Origin: Virgisporangium aurantiacum
GTDB lineage: Bacteria > Actinomycetota > Actinomycetes > Mycobacteriales > Micromonosporaceae
Direction: 5' to 3'
Assembly (NCBI RefSeq): GCF_016863635.1
Contig: NZ_BOPG01000032.1
Coordinates: forward strand, 124,001 to 188,000
Length of the DNA stretch: 64,000 nt
Part shown: positions 51,363-60,016 of the stretch, one piece after another
Layout: every line of letters starts with the position of its first letter
Position numbering within the stretch: position 1 is the stretch's first letter
Position numbers and translations under genes: made by a program
Notes under the pieces: generated by a model
Databases searched by the model: none
Told to the model about the DNA's origin: nothing
What the model saw: the letters and a program-made list of their open reading frames with translations, nothing else

Positions 51363-52124
51363 GTGGTGCGGGCGATCCTTACCACCCGCGGCCTCCGCAA
51401 GGAGTTCCGCGGCTTTACCGCCGTCGACGGGGTCGACCTGGCGGTCGCCGAGGGGAGCGTGCACGCGCTCGTCGGCCCCAACGGCGCGGGCAAGACCACG
51501 TTGTTCAACATGCTGACCGGCTTTCTGCGCCCGTCCGCTGGAACGATCGACCTCGATGGCCGGGACATCACCGGTCTGCCGCCGGAGCGGATCGCCGGAC
51601 TCGGGGTGGCCCGGTCGTTCCAGATCACCACGCTGTTCCCGGCGCTGTCGGTCCGCGACCACGTCGAGCTCGCGCTGCAGGCCCGCACGACGCTGGGCTG
51701 GCAGTTCTGGCGCTCGGACAAGCAGACCCGACGGTTCGAGGCCGAGGCGACGGATCTGCTGGCGGAGACGAACCTCGCCGACGCCGCCGCGACGCCGGCC
51801 GGCGCGCTCGCCTACGGGCGCAAGCGCGCGCTGGAACTCGCGGTGGCCCTCGCGGTCCGGCCGCGCCTGCTGCTGCTCGACGAGCCGACCGCCGGTATGG
51901 GTGCCGAAGACATAGAAGGGACGGTCGCGCTGGTGCGTCGGGTCGCCGAGGGCCGCACGGTGGTGCTGGTCGAGCACAACATGAGCGTCGTCAAGAGCCT
52001 GGCCGACCGGGTGACCGTGCTCCAGCAGGGCCAGATCATCGCCGAAGGCCCCTACGACGAGGTGCGCGCCGACCCGCGCGTCATCACCGCCTACCTCGGA
52101 GCCAACGATGCTCCGCGTCCGTGA
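51363..52124 (+). CDS. livG: Liv-type ABC transporter ATPase, LivG-like
   Basis: 253 residues from GTG 51363, which has TAGATT exactly 6 nt upstream (leaderless pattern). Walker A GPNGAGKTTLFNMLTGF, Q-loop RSFQITTLFPALSV, an unusual signature LAYGRKRALELAVAL (LivG proteins have LxYGxQRxLE), Walker B LLLLDEPTAGM and H-loop VLVEHNMSVV are present. It opens a five-gene operon of the branched-chain amino acid transporter family; gene order is G-F-J-H-M. Substrate may be an amino acid, urea or amide. It overlaps livF by 17 nt. Confidence 0.92.
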   Translation: MVRAILTTRGLRKEFRGFTAVDGVDLAVAEGSVHALVGPNGAGKTTLFNMLTGFLRPSAGTIDLDGRDITGLPPERIAGLGVARSFQITTLFPALSVRDHVELALQARTTLGWQFWRSDKQTRRFEAEATDLLAETNLADAAATPAGALAYGRKRALELAVALAVRPRLLLLDEPTAGMGAEDIEGTVALVRRVAEGRTVVLVEHNMSVVKSLADRVTVLQQGQIIAEGPYDEVRADPRVITAYLGANDAPRP

Positions 52125-52800
52125 CCTCAACGCCTGGTACGGCGAGGCCCGGGTGCTGCGCGACGTCAGCCTCGACGTCGAGACCGGCACCATCGTCACC
52201 CTCGTCGGCCGCAACGGAGCCGGGAAGACCACGCTGCTGCGCTGCCTCATGGGGCTGCACCGCCAGCAGCGGGGCGACATCACCTACGACGACCACCCGA
52301 TCCACCGGCTCGCGCCGCACAAGCGGCCCAAGCGGGGCATCGGCTGGGTGCCCGACGACCGCGGCATCTACACGAGCCTCACCGTCGAGGAGAACCTCAC
52401 CCTGCCGCCGAGAAGCAACGACGACGCGTGGCCGCTCGGCCGCGTGTACGAGACGTTCCCCGTGCTGCGCGAGCGTCGGCGCTACCCCGGAACGCGCCTC
52501 TCCGGTGGCGAGCAGCAGATGCTCGCGATCGCCCGGATGCTGCGCACCGGTGCCCGCCTGCTGCTCTGCGACGAGCCCACCGAAGGGCTCGCGCCGATCC
52601 TGGTGCGCCAGATCGCCGAGATCCTGCACACCGTCCGCGAGCACGGGGTGACCGTGCTGCTCATCGAACAGAACCTGCAATTCGCCACCACCGTCGCCGA
52701 CCGGCACTACCTCCTCGCCGAGGGCCGGATCGCCGAGAGCCTCGACAACAGCGAGGTCGAAGCGCGCCAGCACGAACTGCTGGAATACCTCGGAATCTAG
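52108..52800 (+). CDS. livF: Liv-type ABC transporter ATPase, LivF-like
   Basis: 230 residues. Walker A GRNGAGKTTLLRCLMGL, Q-loop WVPDDRGIYTSLTV (LivF proteins have a VPxxRxxF/I motif), signature LSGGEQQMLAIARML, Walker B LLLCDEPTEGLAP and H-loop VLLIEQNLQFA. The start overlaps livG by 17 nt. Second ATPase of the heterodimeric transporter. Confidence 0.93.
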   Translation: MLRVRDLNAWYGEARVLRDVSLDVETGTIVTLVGRNGAGKTTLLRCLMGLHRQQRGDITYDDHPIHRLAPHKRPKRGIGWVPDDRGIYTSLTVEENLTLPPRSNDDAWPLGRVYETFPVLRERRRYPGTRLSGGEQQMLAIARMLRTGARLLLCDEPTEGLAPILVRQIAEILHTVREHGVTVLLIEQNLQFATTVADRHYLLAEGRIAESLDNSEVEARQHELLEYLGI

Positions 52801-52811
52801 GGAGCACCCCC

Positions 52812-54227
52812 ATGCGCAAGGCACCAGGGCGTGTCCGGCGGATCTTTGCCGGCCTGCGGCGGACTCAGGCGGCGCCCGGCGGCGTTGCGGCTTCGTCCGG
52901 ATACAACCCCGGTATCCGAACAAAGCCGCGCCTTGTCGGATCACCGCCTGAGCCTCGCCTCGGCTCGACAAGATCCACCGGACACGCCCTTGCATCAACG
53001 GCCGTCGTGGCGCTGCTGGTCGCCGGCTGCGGCGCCGGCGGACCCAGCGGCGGCGGCGGAAAGATCTCCGGCGACAAGATCGTGCTCGCCGTCCTGAACG
53101 ACCAGTCGGGCGTCTACTCCGACGTGTCGGGCAAGAACTCGGTGGAGGCGGTGAAGCTCGCGATCGAGGACTTCAAGAAGGAGTACGGCGACAAGGCCGT
53201 CACGCGGAACATCGAGGTGATCACCGCCGACCACCAGAACAAGCCGGAGATCGCCAACTCGAAGGCGCAGGAGCTGTACGACCGGCAGGAGGCCGACACG
53301 ATCCTCGACGTGCCGACGTCGTCGGCCGCGCTCGCGGTGGCCACGGTGGCCAACCAGAAGAAGAAGCTCTACCTGAACGTCGGCGCCGCCACCACCGAGC
53401 TGACCGGCAAGTCGTGCAACAAATACACGTTCCACTATGCGTACGACACCTACATGCTGGCGAAGAGCACCGGCACCACCGTCACCAACCAGGGCGGGAA
53501 GAACTGGTACCTCATCTACCCCGACTACGCCTACGGCCAGGACATGCAGAAGTCGTTCACCACGGCCATCAAGGCCGCCGGCGGCAACGTCGTCGCCAGC
53601 GACCCGACGCCGTTCCCGAACGACAACTTCTCCACGTTCCTGTTGAAGGCACCGAACCTGAACCCCAAGCCCGACGTGCTGGGCACCATGCAGGCCGGCG
53701 GCGACATGGTGAACGTCGTCAAGCAGTACAACGAGTTCGGCCTGAAGTCCAAGGGAATCAAGCTCTCCGTGGGGCTGATGTTCATCACCGACATCCACGC
53801 CCTCGGCCCGGACGCGTTCGCCGGCACCACGTTCACCGACGCGTGGTACTGGAACCTCGACGACCGCAACCGCGCCTGGGCCGACCGCTTCCAGCAGCGC
53901 ACGAAGATCCGCCCGTCGTTCGCACACGCCGGCAACTACTCGGCCGCGTTGCAGTACCTGAAGGCCGTGCAGCGGGCCGGCACCGACGACGCCGACGAGG
54001 TCATCACGAAGCTCGAGAACTACACGTTCGAGGACGTGTTCGCCCGCAACGCCAAGGTGCGCGCCGAGGACCACCGCGTGATCCACGACGTCTACCTCGC
54101 CGAGGTGAAGCCGAAGTCGGAGGTCACCACCGACTGGGACTACGAGAAGATCCTGCGCACCATCCCCGCCGCCGACGCGTTCCGCGCGGTGGACCAGAGT
54201 GTCGCCGCCGGCTGCAAGATGGGCTGA
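52812..54227 (+). CDS. Liv-type substrate-binding lipoprotein with inserted element in its signal peptide
   Basis: 471 residues from ATG 52812, with AGGGAG 7 nt upstream. The mature protein is a Peripla_BP_6 type I binding protein (IVLAVLNDQSGVYSDVSGKN; DVPTSSAALAVATVAN; YLIYPDYAYGQDMQKSFTTA). The lipobox LVAGC puts the lipid cysteine at residue 73, against about 18-30 normally. Residues 5-59 are encoded by a 165-bp terminal-inverted-repeat element (52826-52990). Removing it restores MRKAPASTAVVALLVAGC, a normal lipoprotein signal. The frame is kept because 165 is 55 codons. No in-frame ATG, GTG or TTG inside the element offers a shorter start, so export may be impaired or tolerated. Confidence 0.9.
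   Translation: MRKAPGRVRRIFAGLRRTQAAPGGVAASSGYNPGIRTKPRLVGSPPEPRLGSTRSTGHALASTAVVALLVAGCGAGGPSGGGGKISGDKIVLAVLNDQSGVYSDVSGKNSVEAVKLAIEDFKKEYGDKAVTRNIEVITADHQNKPEIANSKAQELYDRQEADTILDVPTSSAALAVATVANQKKKLYLNVGAATTELTGKSCNKYTFHYAYDTYMLAKSTGTTVTNQGGKNWYLIYPDYAYGQDMQKSFTTAIKAAGGNVVASDPTPFPNDNFSTFLLKAPNLNPKPDVLGTMQAGGDMVNVVKQYNEFGLKSKGIKLSVGLMFITDIHALGPDAFAGTTFTDAWYWNLDDRNRAWADRFQQRTKIRPSFAHAGNYSAALQYLKAVQRAGTDDADEVITKLENYTFEDVFARNAKVRAEDHRVIHDVYLAEVKPKSEVTTDWDYEKILRTIPAADAFRAVDQSVAAGCKMG
52826..52990. mobile_element. 165-bp MITE-like element inside the binding-protein gene
   Basis: Left end AGGGCGTGTCCGGCGGATCT; the complement of the right end is AGGGCGTGTCCGGTGGATCT. These match at 19 of the 20 bases quoted. 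Internal segments are also inverted imperfect copies (GGACTCAGGCGG against CCGCCTGAGCC; TCCGGATAC against GTATCCGAA), so the element is a long imperfect palindrome without coding capacity of its own. I see no clear target duplication. GGGCGTGTCC-type ends resemble those of IS5-family elements of actinomycetes. Confidence 0.82.
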
Positions 54228-54231
54228 CACC

Positions 54232-55104
54232 GTGGCGTCGTTCCTTCAACAGTTCTTCAACGGCCTCGTCAGCGGCGCCTTCCTGGCGCTGCTGGCGCTC
54301 GGCCTGTCGGTGATCTTCGGGATGCTGCGGGTGGTGAACTTCGCCCACGGCGCCTTCTACATGCTCGGCGCCTTCGGCGCCTACATCCTGCTCACCGACT
54401 TCGGCGTGAGCTTCTGGCTGGCGCTGGTCCTGGTGCCGGTCGGGCTCGCCGTGTTCGGCATGGTGATCGAACGGCTGCTGATCCACCGGCTCACCGCGCT
54501 CGACCCGCTCTACAACTTCCTGCTCACCTTCGGCCTGACGCTCGTGCTGCAGGACCTCATGCGGCGCGAGTACGGCATCACGTCGCAGCCATACCCGCAA
54601 CCCGCCGGCCTCGACAAGCCGATCGACCTCGGCCTGTTCGAGTACCCGGGGTACCAGGTGTTCGTTCTCGCGGTCGCCGCCCTCACGTGCGCCGGCGTAT
54701 GGCTGCTGCTGACCCGCACCCGGGTCGGCATGGTGGTGCGTGCCTCGACGGAGAAGCCCGAACTCACCCGGGCGTTGGGCATCAACGTCGGTGCCTGGGT
54801 GACGCCGGTGTTCGGCTTCGGCGTCGCGCTCGCCGGGCTGGCCGGGGTGCTGGCCGCACCGATGCGCGCCATCAACCCCCTGATGGGCGCCGACCTCATC
54901 ATCACGGTGTTCGCGGTGGTGGTGATCGGCGGGCTCGGCTCGATCGTCGGGTCGGTGCTCGCCGGCTTCGGCATCGGTGTCGCGTCGGCGCTGTGCAACC
55001 TCTACGTGCCGGCGCTGTCGCAGACGCTGGTGTTCATCCTCATGGCCGCCGTTCTCCTGTGGCGGCCGGCCGGTCTGCTCGGCCGCGAGGAGGTGACGGT
55101 GTGA
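54232..55104 (+). CDS. livH: Liv-type ABC transporter permease, LivH-like
   Basis: 290 residues from GTG 54232, five bases after the binding-protein stop. Eight or so membrane helices. LivH blocks are FFNGLVSGAFLALLALGLSV, FGMLRVVNFAHGAFYMLGAF, GMVVRASTEKPELTRALGIN (ATPase contact) and DLIITVFAVVVIGGLGSIVG. It overlaps livM by 4 nt (GTGA). Confidence 0.93.
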   Translation: MASFLQQFFNGLVSGAFLALLALGLSVIFGMLRVVNFAHGAFYMLGAFGAYILLTDFGVSFWLALVLVPVGLAVFGMVIERLLIHRLTALDPLYNFLLTFGLTLVLQDLMRREYGITSQPYPQPAGLDKPIDLGLFEYPGYQVFVLAVAALTCAGVWLLLTRTRVGMVVRASTEKPELTRALGINVGAWVTPVFGFGVALAGLAGVLAAPMRAINPLMGADLIITVFAVVVIGGLGSIVGSVLAGFGIGVASALCNLYVPALSQTLVFILMAAVLLWRPAGLLGREEVTV

Positions 55105-56096
55105 AAAGGGCCGTGCTGCTCGCGATCGGTCTCCTCGTCGTGCTCGCCCTGCCGTGGTTCATCTACCCGCCGGTGGCCTCGGACATCGTCGCCTTCGCAC
55201 TGCTCGCGATCGCGCTCGATCTGCTGATCGGGTTCACCGGCCTGCTCTCCTTCGGCCACGCCGCCTTCTGGGGCACCGCCGCCTACACCACCGGGCTGGT
55301 GGCGATCCACGTCGGCGGCCCGTTCCCGCTCGCGGTACTGGCCGGCGTGCTCGCGGCGGGCGTGCTCGCGGTGCCGATCGGCTACCTGTCGGTGCGGCGC
55401 ACCGGAATCTACTTCGCGATGGTGACGCTCGCGTTCGCGCAGATGGTCTACTTCGTCGCCAACCAGTGGCGATCGGTCACCGGTGGCGAGAACGGTCTGC
55501 AGGGCGTGCCGCGCGAATTCTTCGGACTCGACCTCAGCGACCCGTTCTACTTCTATTACGCCGCCCTGCCGCTGGCTCTTTTCGGAGTGTTCGCGGCGTG
55601 GCGCATCGTCCGGTCGCCGTTCGGGCGGGTGCTGGTGGCCATCCGCGACAACCCCGCCCGCGCCCGCGCGCTCGGCTACCCGACGCGCCGCTACGCGCTT
55701 GTCGCTTTCGTGCTGTCGTCGATGCTCGCCGGCCTCGCCGGCGCGCTGCACGCCGTCGGCCACGGGTTCGCGTCGTTGCAGGACCTGCACTGGACCACGT
55801 CGGGCAAGGCGGTTCTCATGGTCGTGCTCGGCGGCATCGGCACGCTGTGGGGTCCGGCGATCGGCGCCGCGCTCGTCGTGCAGTTGGAGGACTACCTCGC
55901 CAGTTCCGGATTCGTGGGCGTCGACATGGTGATCGGCGCGGTGTTCATCGTGGTCGTCCTGCTCTTCCGGCGCGGCCTGTGGGGCACGGCGGCGGGCTGG
56001 CTCGCCCAGTGGTCGCGGCCCCGGCCGGCTTCCGGGCCATCCGTTCCACAACCGCAGGTGGACGACGAGAGCCCGCGCCCCGAACGCGTCGGTTAG
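55101..56096 (+). CDS. livM: Liv-type ABC transporter permease, LivM-like
   Basis: 331 residues from GTG 55101. LivM blocks: LLIGFTGLLSFGHAAFWGTA, GIYFAMVTLAFAQMVYFVAN, GRVLVAIRDNPARARALGYP (ATPase contact) and MVVLGGIGTLWGPAIGAALV. The C-terminus carries a Pro-rich cytoplasmic tail of about 35 residues. Last gene of the operon. Confidence 0.93.
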   Translation: MKRAVLLAIGLLVVLALPWFIYPPVASDIVAFALLAIALDLLIGFTGLLSFGHAAFWGTAAYTTGLVAIHVGGPFPLAVLAGVLAAGVLAVPIGYLSVRRTGIYFAMVTLAFAQMVYFVANQWRSVTGGENGLQGVPREFFGLDLSDPFYFYYAALPLALFGVFAAWRIVRSPFGRVLVAIRDNPARARALGYPTRRYALVAFVLSSMLAGLAGALHAVGHGFASLQDLHWTTSGKAVLMVVLGGIGTLWGPAIGAALVVQLEDYLASSGFVGVDMVIGAVFIVVVLLFRRGLWGTAAGWLAQWSRPRPASGPSVPQPQVDDESPRPERVG

Positions 56097-56100
56097 CCGG

Positions 56101-56553
56101 TCACGTGGGTAGGGAGTCCACGGCCGCCGCGAACAGCTCGCGCAGGTCCCGTTCGGCACCGTCCGGCAACTCGTCGGGCTTGAAGAGGCGGTAGATCAGC
56201 CACGCCTGGTAACGGTCGCCGACCCAGGCCCACCCCTTGATGCGGATCTCGCTGCCGTCCCAGCCGGCCACCTCGAGACAGGACACGTCACCCGGCCCCG
56301 CCGGCGTCGGTTCCGCTCCCAGTTCGGCGCACCTGCTCGACCGCCACGCTTCGCCGTAGAGGCCCGAGCCGTCGACCGCGACCTCGAGTTGGAGGAAGCT
56401 GCGTACCGGGCCGGTACTGATGAAGGGCTCGTTCGCCGTATCGACAATGCATCGCTTGTAGCCGCTGAGTCTCCCGAGCGCATCGCTGGGCACCCGGTAG
56501 CCGCCCGGGGCAAGCCGGTCCACCATCTTGTTGCTTTCACCCGGTGACCGCAT
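56101..56553 (-). CDS. Hypothetical protein
   Basis: 150 residues as drawn; an internal ATG at residue 10 (MVDRLAPGGYRVPSDALG) is an equally good start. No signal peptide or membrane segment. It has alternating polar and aromatic strands (EIRIKGWAWVGDRYQAWLIY) and three cysteines. I do not recognise a family. It is divergent from the OmpA-family lipoprotein gene, 64 bp between starts, and its end lies 4 nt from the livM stop. Confidence 0.6.
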   Translation of the reverse strand: MRSPGESNKMVDRLAPGGYRVPSDALGRLSGYKRCIVDTANEPFISTGPVRSFLQLEVAVDGSGLYGEAWRSSRCAELGAEPTPAGPGDVSCLEVAGWDGSEIRIKGWAWVGDRYQAWLIYRLFKPDELPDGAERDLRELFAAAVDSLPT

Positions 56554-56617
56554 GAGACCGTGTCGTCTGGGTGCCAGACAGCGGCGGGGTGTACCCGCGC
56601 GGTTCTACCCTGCGCAG

Positions 56618-57376
56618 ATGCCACAGCTCATGATCGACGGAGGCCGACGGTTGCTGCTCGCCGTCGTCGTGACCGGCGCGCTGCTGCTCGCCGGGTGCGG
56701 CGACGACTCCGGGAAGGAGGCGGCTCCGCGGGCCGCCGGGTCGGCACCGGCCGACCGGGCTACGCCGCCGGCTTCGGCCGGGCCGAGCGTCACGGACCTG
56801 AACCAGGACGGCGAACCGGACGCGATGTGCGGGACCCAGGACTTCGGCGGCGGCCTGGTGCTGCAGATCAGGTGCGAGGCCGGTTACGAGAACGAGCCGC
56901 CGGAGGGTACCCGGCTGGTGAAGGACTCGCTGTTCCGGCTGCCCGGCTACGAGGCGGACCTGACCGGCATCTCCGGGTCGCTGATCGGCGCGCCGGATCC
57001 GGCCGGCAAGCGTGTGATCATCGTCGTCTTCAACAGCGACAACCTCTTCGAGACCGGCAGCGACCAGATCAGCAGCCCGGACACGCTCGACGCGACGGTG
57101 CGTCTCATCGACACGCTGTTCGCCGGCTCGGCGATCCAGATTCGGGGCCACACCGACGGAACCGGCAGCGCCTCGGCGAACCAGGCGCTGTCGGAACGGC
57201 GCGCGGCGAACACCCGCACCTACCTCACCGGCAAGGGCGTGCGGGCGTCGGGCGTGACGACGATCGGGTTCGGCAGCAGCCGTCCGCTGGCCGAGGAGAC
57301 GAACACCGACGGCTCGGTGAGCGTGGAAGGACGCAAGTTCAACCGCCGGGTCGAACTCGTGATCCGGGTGCCGTAG
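56618..57376 (+). CDS. OmpA-family peptidoglycan-binding lipoprotein
   Basis: 252 residues from ATG 56618, which has TACCCT exactly 6 nt upstream (leaderless pattern). Lipobox LLAGC, an Ala/Pro-rich linker, and a short region with two cysteines (DAMCGTQDFGG; IRCEAGYENEP) are followed by an OmpA-like domain at about 140-250. FNSDNLFETGSDQI, IQIRGHTDGTGSASANQALS, ERRAANTRTYL and FNRRVELVI hold the diaminopimelate-binding Asp and Arg region. It probably anchors to peptidoglycan on the outer face of the membrane. Confidence 0.9.
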   Translation: MPQLMIDGGRRLLLAVVVTGALLLAGCGDDSGKEAAPRAAGSAPADRATPPASAGPSVTDLNQDGEPDAMCGTQDFGGGLVLQIRCEAGYENEPPEGTRLVKDSLFRLPGYEADLTGISGSLIGAPDPAGKRVIIVVFNSDNLFETGSDQISSPDTLDATVRLIDTLFAGSAIQIRGHTDGTGSASANQALSERRAANTRTYLTGKGVRASGVTTIGFGSSRPLAEETNTDGSVSVEGRKFNRRVELVIRVP

Positions 57377-57380
57377 GGCG

Positions 57381-57752
57381 CTAGCCGTTGGGGCGTGACT
57401 CGAGCGCCTGGAGCGACCAGCTGTTCCCGTCGGGATCGCGGAAGTAGACGAAGGTGCCCCACGGCTGCACGTCGACGTCGCTCGCTTCGACGCCCGCGGC
57501 GAGCACCTGCTTGCGGGCCGCCTCGGCGTCGGGGACGACGATCTGGATCTCCTGGGTGCCGGGCGTCTTCTGGGTGATGCCGTCGCCGATCACGATGGAG
57601 CAGGCGGAGCCGGGCGGGGTGAGCTGCACGAACCGCAGACCCTCCTGCACCTTGTGGTCGTGGTCGGCGTTGAAACCCAGTTTCTCGTAGAACGCCTTGG
57701 CTCGGTCGACGTCGGTCACCGGAACGGGGATGAGCTCGATCTTCCAGGTCAT
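57381..57752 (-). CDS. VOC-family (glyoxalase/bleomycin-resistance fold) protein
   Basis: 123 residues with two paired beta-alpha-beta-beta-beta units: VPVTDVDRAKAFYEKLGF at the start and GTFVYFRDPDGNSWSLQ at the end, the usual VOC signatures. Metal ligands are not obvious beyond the terminal region. It is probably cotranscribed after the dehydrogenase (9 nt gap). Specific activity unknown. Confidence 0.85.
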   Translation of the reverse strand: MTWKIELIPVPVTDVDRAKAFYEKLGFNADHDHKVQEGLRFVQLTPPGSACSIVIGDGITQKTPGTQEIQIVVPDAEAARKQVLAAGVEASDVDVQPWGTFVYFRDPDGNSWSLQALESRPNG

Positions 57753-57761
57753 GACCCAACC

Positions 57762-58775
57762 CTAACCGAGCTCCAGGTCGCCGCGGGCGATCACGTTGAG
57801 GAGCGGGTCGCCGGCCGTGTGGCGGCGGAGGTTGGTGAGGAAGAGGTCCCAGATCCGGTGCCGGAACCACGGGCTGCCGTTGGAGCCCGAGATGTGCGCC
57901 GTGACGATCGTGTTCGGCAGGTCCCAGAACGGGTCGTCGGCGGGCATCGGCTGCCGGTAGTGGTCGTCGAGTGCGGCACCGCCGAGGTGTCCGGACCGCA
58001 GGGCGTCGACGAGGGCCGGCTCGTCGACCACGCCCGCGCGGGCCGGGTTCAGCAACAGCGCGCCCGCGGGCAGGGCGGCCAGGGCCGTGGCGCCGATCAG
58101 GCCGCGGGTATGGCTGGTCAGCGGGGTCGTGACGATCAGCGCGTCGAGCCCGGCGAAGAACTCCGCCCGCGCGTCGAGGGTGAAGACCCGCGTGGGCGTC
58201 GGCACGTCGTCGGCCGGGCGGTGCAGCGGGTCGTAGCGCAGCCCCCGGTCGCGGACCCCGCCGCGCGACATCACCGACACCTCGAAGCCCAGCGCCTGGC
58301 AGTGCCGGGTGACCTCGCGACCGATGTTGCCGAAGCCGAGAACGCCGACCCGGGTGCCGCGCAGCTCGGACTGGAACACCGGTGACCGGTCCCAGCGGTG
58401 GTCGCGCTGCGCGGCCAGCATCGCCGGCAGCCGGCGGCCGAGCGCGTACAGCATCATGACGCACCACTCGGCGATCGGCGGATCCTGGACGCCGCTGGCG
58501 TTGGTGACAACCGTGTCGCGGTGCAGCGGCGCGCCGATGAACTGTTCGTACCCGTGGGAGCCGAGCTGGACCCAGCGCAGCCGGCGCATGTCGGCCGCCT
58601 CGGCCGGGGGATGGTCGGCGAACAGCACCGTGCCGGACTCGGCCAGCCCGGCACCGATCGCCCCGCCCGGACCGATCGGGTCGATCGGGGTGACGCGTGC
58701 GCCCGGTGCGGCGGCGGCCACCTCGTCGAGGTGGTCCCGGGCGTCGGGCTGGGCGAGGAGGATGTGCTCGTCGAT
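57762..58775 (-). CDS. D-2-hydroxyacid dehydrogenase, possible ATC start
   Basis: 337 residues if started at ATC 58775. The NAD Rossmann motif VGVLGFGNIGREV, the catalytic Arg region NPARAGVVDEPAL, a Glu/Asp pair and the His-containing VTAHISGSNG identify the family. The first in-frame GTG (58721) would remove the first strand and helix of the substrate domain, IDEHILLAQPDARDHLDEV. ATC 58775 sits 7 nt after AGGAGC, inside the last codons of the preceding enolase-superfamily gene, and an in-frame stop lies just above it. No ATG, GTG, TTG or CTG occurs between. Likely acts on a 2-keto or 2-hydroxy acid linked to the upstream dehydratase-like enzyme. Confidence 0.82.
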   Translation of the reverse strand: MDEHILLAQPDARDHLDEVAAAAPGARVTPIDPIGPGGAIGAGLAESGTVLFADHPPAEAADMRRLRWVQLGSHGYEQFIGAPLHRDTVVTNASGVQDPPIAEWCVMMLYALGRRLPAMLAAQRDHRWDRSPVFQSELRGTRVGVLGFGNIGREVTRHCQALGFEVSVMSRGGVRDRGLRYDPLHRPADDVPTPTRVFTLDARAEFFAGLDALIVTTPLTSHTRGLIGATALAALPAGALLLNPARAGVVDEPALVDALRSGHLGGAALDDHYRQPMPADDPFWDLPNTIVTAHISGSNGSPWFRHRIWDLFLTNLRRHTAGDPLLNVIARGDLELG

Positions 58776-58778
58776 GGT

Positions 58779-59999
58779 TCAGCTCCTCATCAACTTGCCC
58801 GGGACACTGGAGAACTCCTCCATGCCGGGCCGGAACGGGTACCGCTGCCGGGTCTCGTCGGTGAGATGCACGCCGAGGCCGGGTTCGTCGGGCCGGAGGA
58901 CCATTCCGTCGCGCAACCGGAGACTCCAGACCTCGGTGTGCAGCGGGCCGGCGGCCGGCGGAAGCTCGACGATCAGCGTGTTGGCGCACGCGAACGCCGC
59001 ATGGAGATTCTGCATCACCCCCGCGCCGGCCGACCAGGCGTGCGGGGCCACCGCACGCCCGTCCACCGAAAACCGTTCCGCGACCCGCACGAAACCCTCG
59101 ATGCCCAACCACGACGCGTCGGGCTGGGCGACGGCGAACGCGCGACGGTCGGCGAAGGTGGCGAACTCGGCGTAGCTCGTCAGTTGTTCCCCGCCGGCGA
59201 CCGGCACCGCGCTGTTCGCGGTGAGCTCGGCGTACCCGGCGAGGTCGTCGTAGGGGAGAGGCTCCTCGAAGAGCTCCAGACCGTGCGGGGCAAGGGCATC
59301 GAGGACGCGCTGCGCAGTCTCCGCGTCCCATCGGGCCGTTCCCTCGCGGTGTCCCATGTGACCGTCGAGCAGGATGCCGAGGTCGGCGCCGAACTCCTTA
59401 CGCAGCACCGTCACCTTGTCGACCTCGCCGTCGACGGGGCCGCCCGGCGGCGGCACCTCCGCGCGGGAGACGGCGTCGAGGTATCCCGAGGCGAGCTTGA
59501 CGGCGGTGAACCCGAGCGAGCGGTAGAACTCCACCTTGCGCAGCAGGTCGTCGCGCGGCCACGGCGACGGCCCGCCCGTCGCGTACGCGGGAAGCCGATC
59601 CGGCGCGTCATCCGCGAGCAGACGGTGCACGGGCACGCCGGCGAGCTTGCCCACAGCGTCCCATAAAGCCCCTTCGATGCCGGCCAGCACGGCGGCGCCG
59701 AGGCCGACGCGGCCCCAGAACGCGAAGCAGGTGCGCATCCGTGCGGTGAGGGCGCGGACGGTTGCCGCGGTGGGTTCGACGTCGTCGACGGCGAGGAGGA
59801 TCGGCTTCAGGTAGTCGACGACGAGCGGGACGCTCTCCGGGAAGAAGTACCCGGCATACGTCTCCCCGAGACCCACCACGCCGCTGTCGGTTTCGACCTC
59901 GACGAACGCGGCGGTGCGGTGCCGCTTGAACACCGACAGCCACGGGTCGTCGGTGCAGGGACCGGTCAGCAGGATCGTCCGTACGTCACGCAGGCGCAT
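58779..59999 (-). CDS. Mandelate racemase/enolase-superfamily enzyme
   Basis: 406 residues from ATG 59999; GTG 60023 is an alternative. The N-terminal capping domain has VEVETDSGVVGLGETYAGYF. The barrel carries AVKLASGY (Lys acid/base), ILLDGHMGH (metal Asp), ELFEEPLPYDD (metal Glu), VAGGEQLTS (metal Glu) and VAPHAWSAGAGV (His). This ligand set suits acid-sugar dehydratases or racemases. The 3' end overlaps the ribosome site of the 2-hydroxyacid dehydrogenase, so both probably act in one pathway. Substrate unknown. Confidence 0.9.
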   Translation of the reverse strand: MRLRDVRTILLTGPCTDDPWLSVFKRHRTAAFVEVETDSGVVGLGETYAGYFFPESVPLVVDYLKPILLAVDDVEPTAATVRALTARMRTCFAFWGRVGLGAAVLAGIEGALWDAVGKLAGVPVHRLLADDAPDRLPAYATGGPSPWPRDDLLRKVEFYRSLGFTAVKLASGYLDAVSRAEVPPPGGPVDGEVDKVTVLRKEFGADLGILLDGHMGHREGTARWDAETAQRVLDALAPHGLELFEEPLPYDDLAGYAELTANSAVPVAGGEQLTSYAEFATFADRRAFAVAQPDASWLGIEGFVRVAERFSVDGRAVAPHAWSAGAGVMQNLHAAFACANTLIVELPPAAGPLHTEVWSLRLRDGMVLRPDEPGLGVHLTDETRQRYPFRPGMEEFSSVPGKLMRS

Positions 60000-60016
60000 C
60001 CGGGCCAACGCTCGCC

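Noticed and set aside
58721..58723. GTG 58721 as the true start of the 2-hydroxyacid dehydrogenase
   Set aside because: It has no ribosome site and would cut off the first strand and helix of the substrate domain. It remains possible if ATC initiation does not occur.
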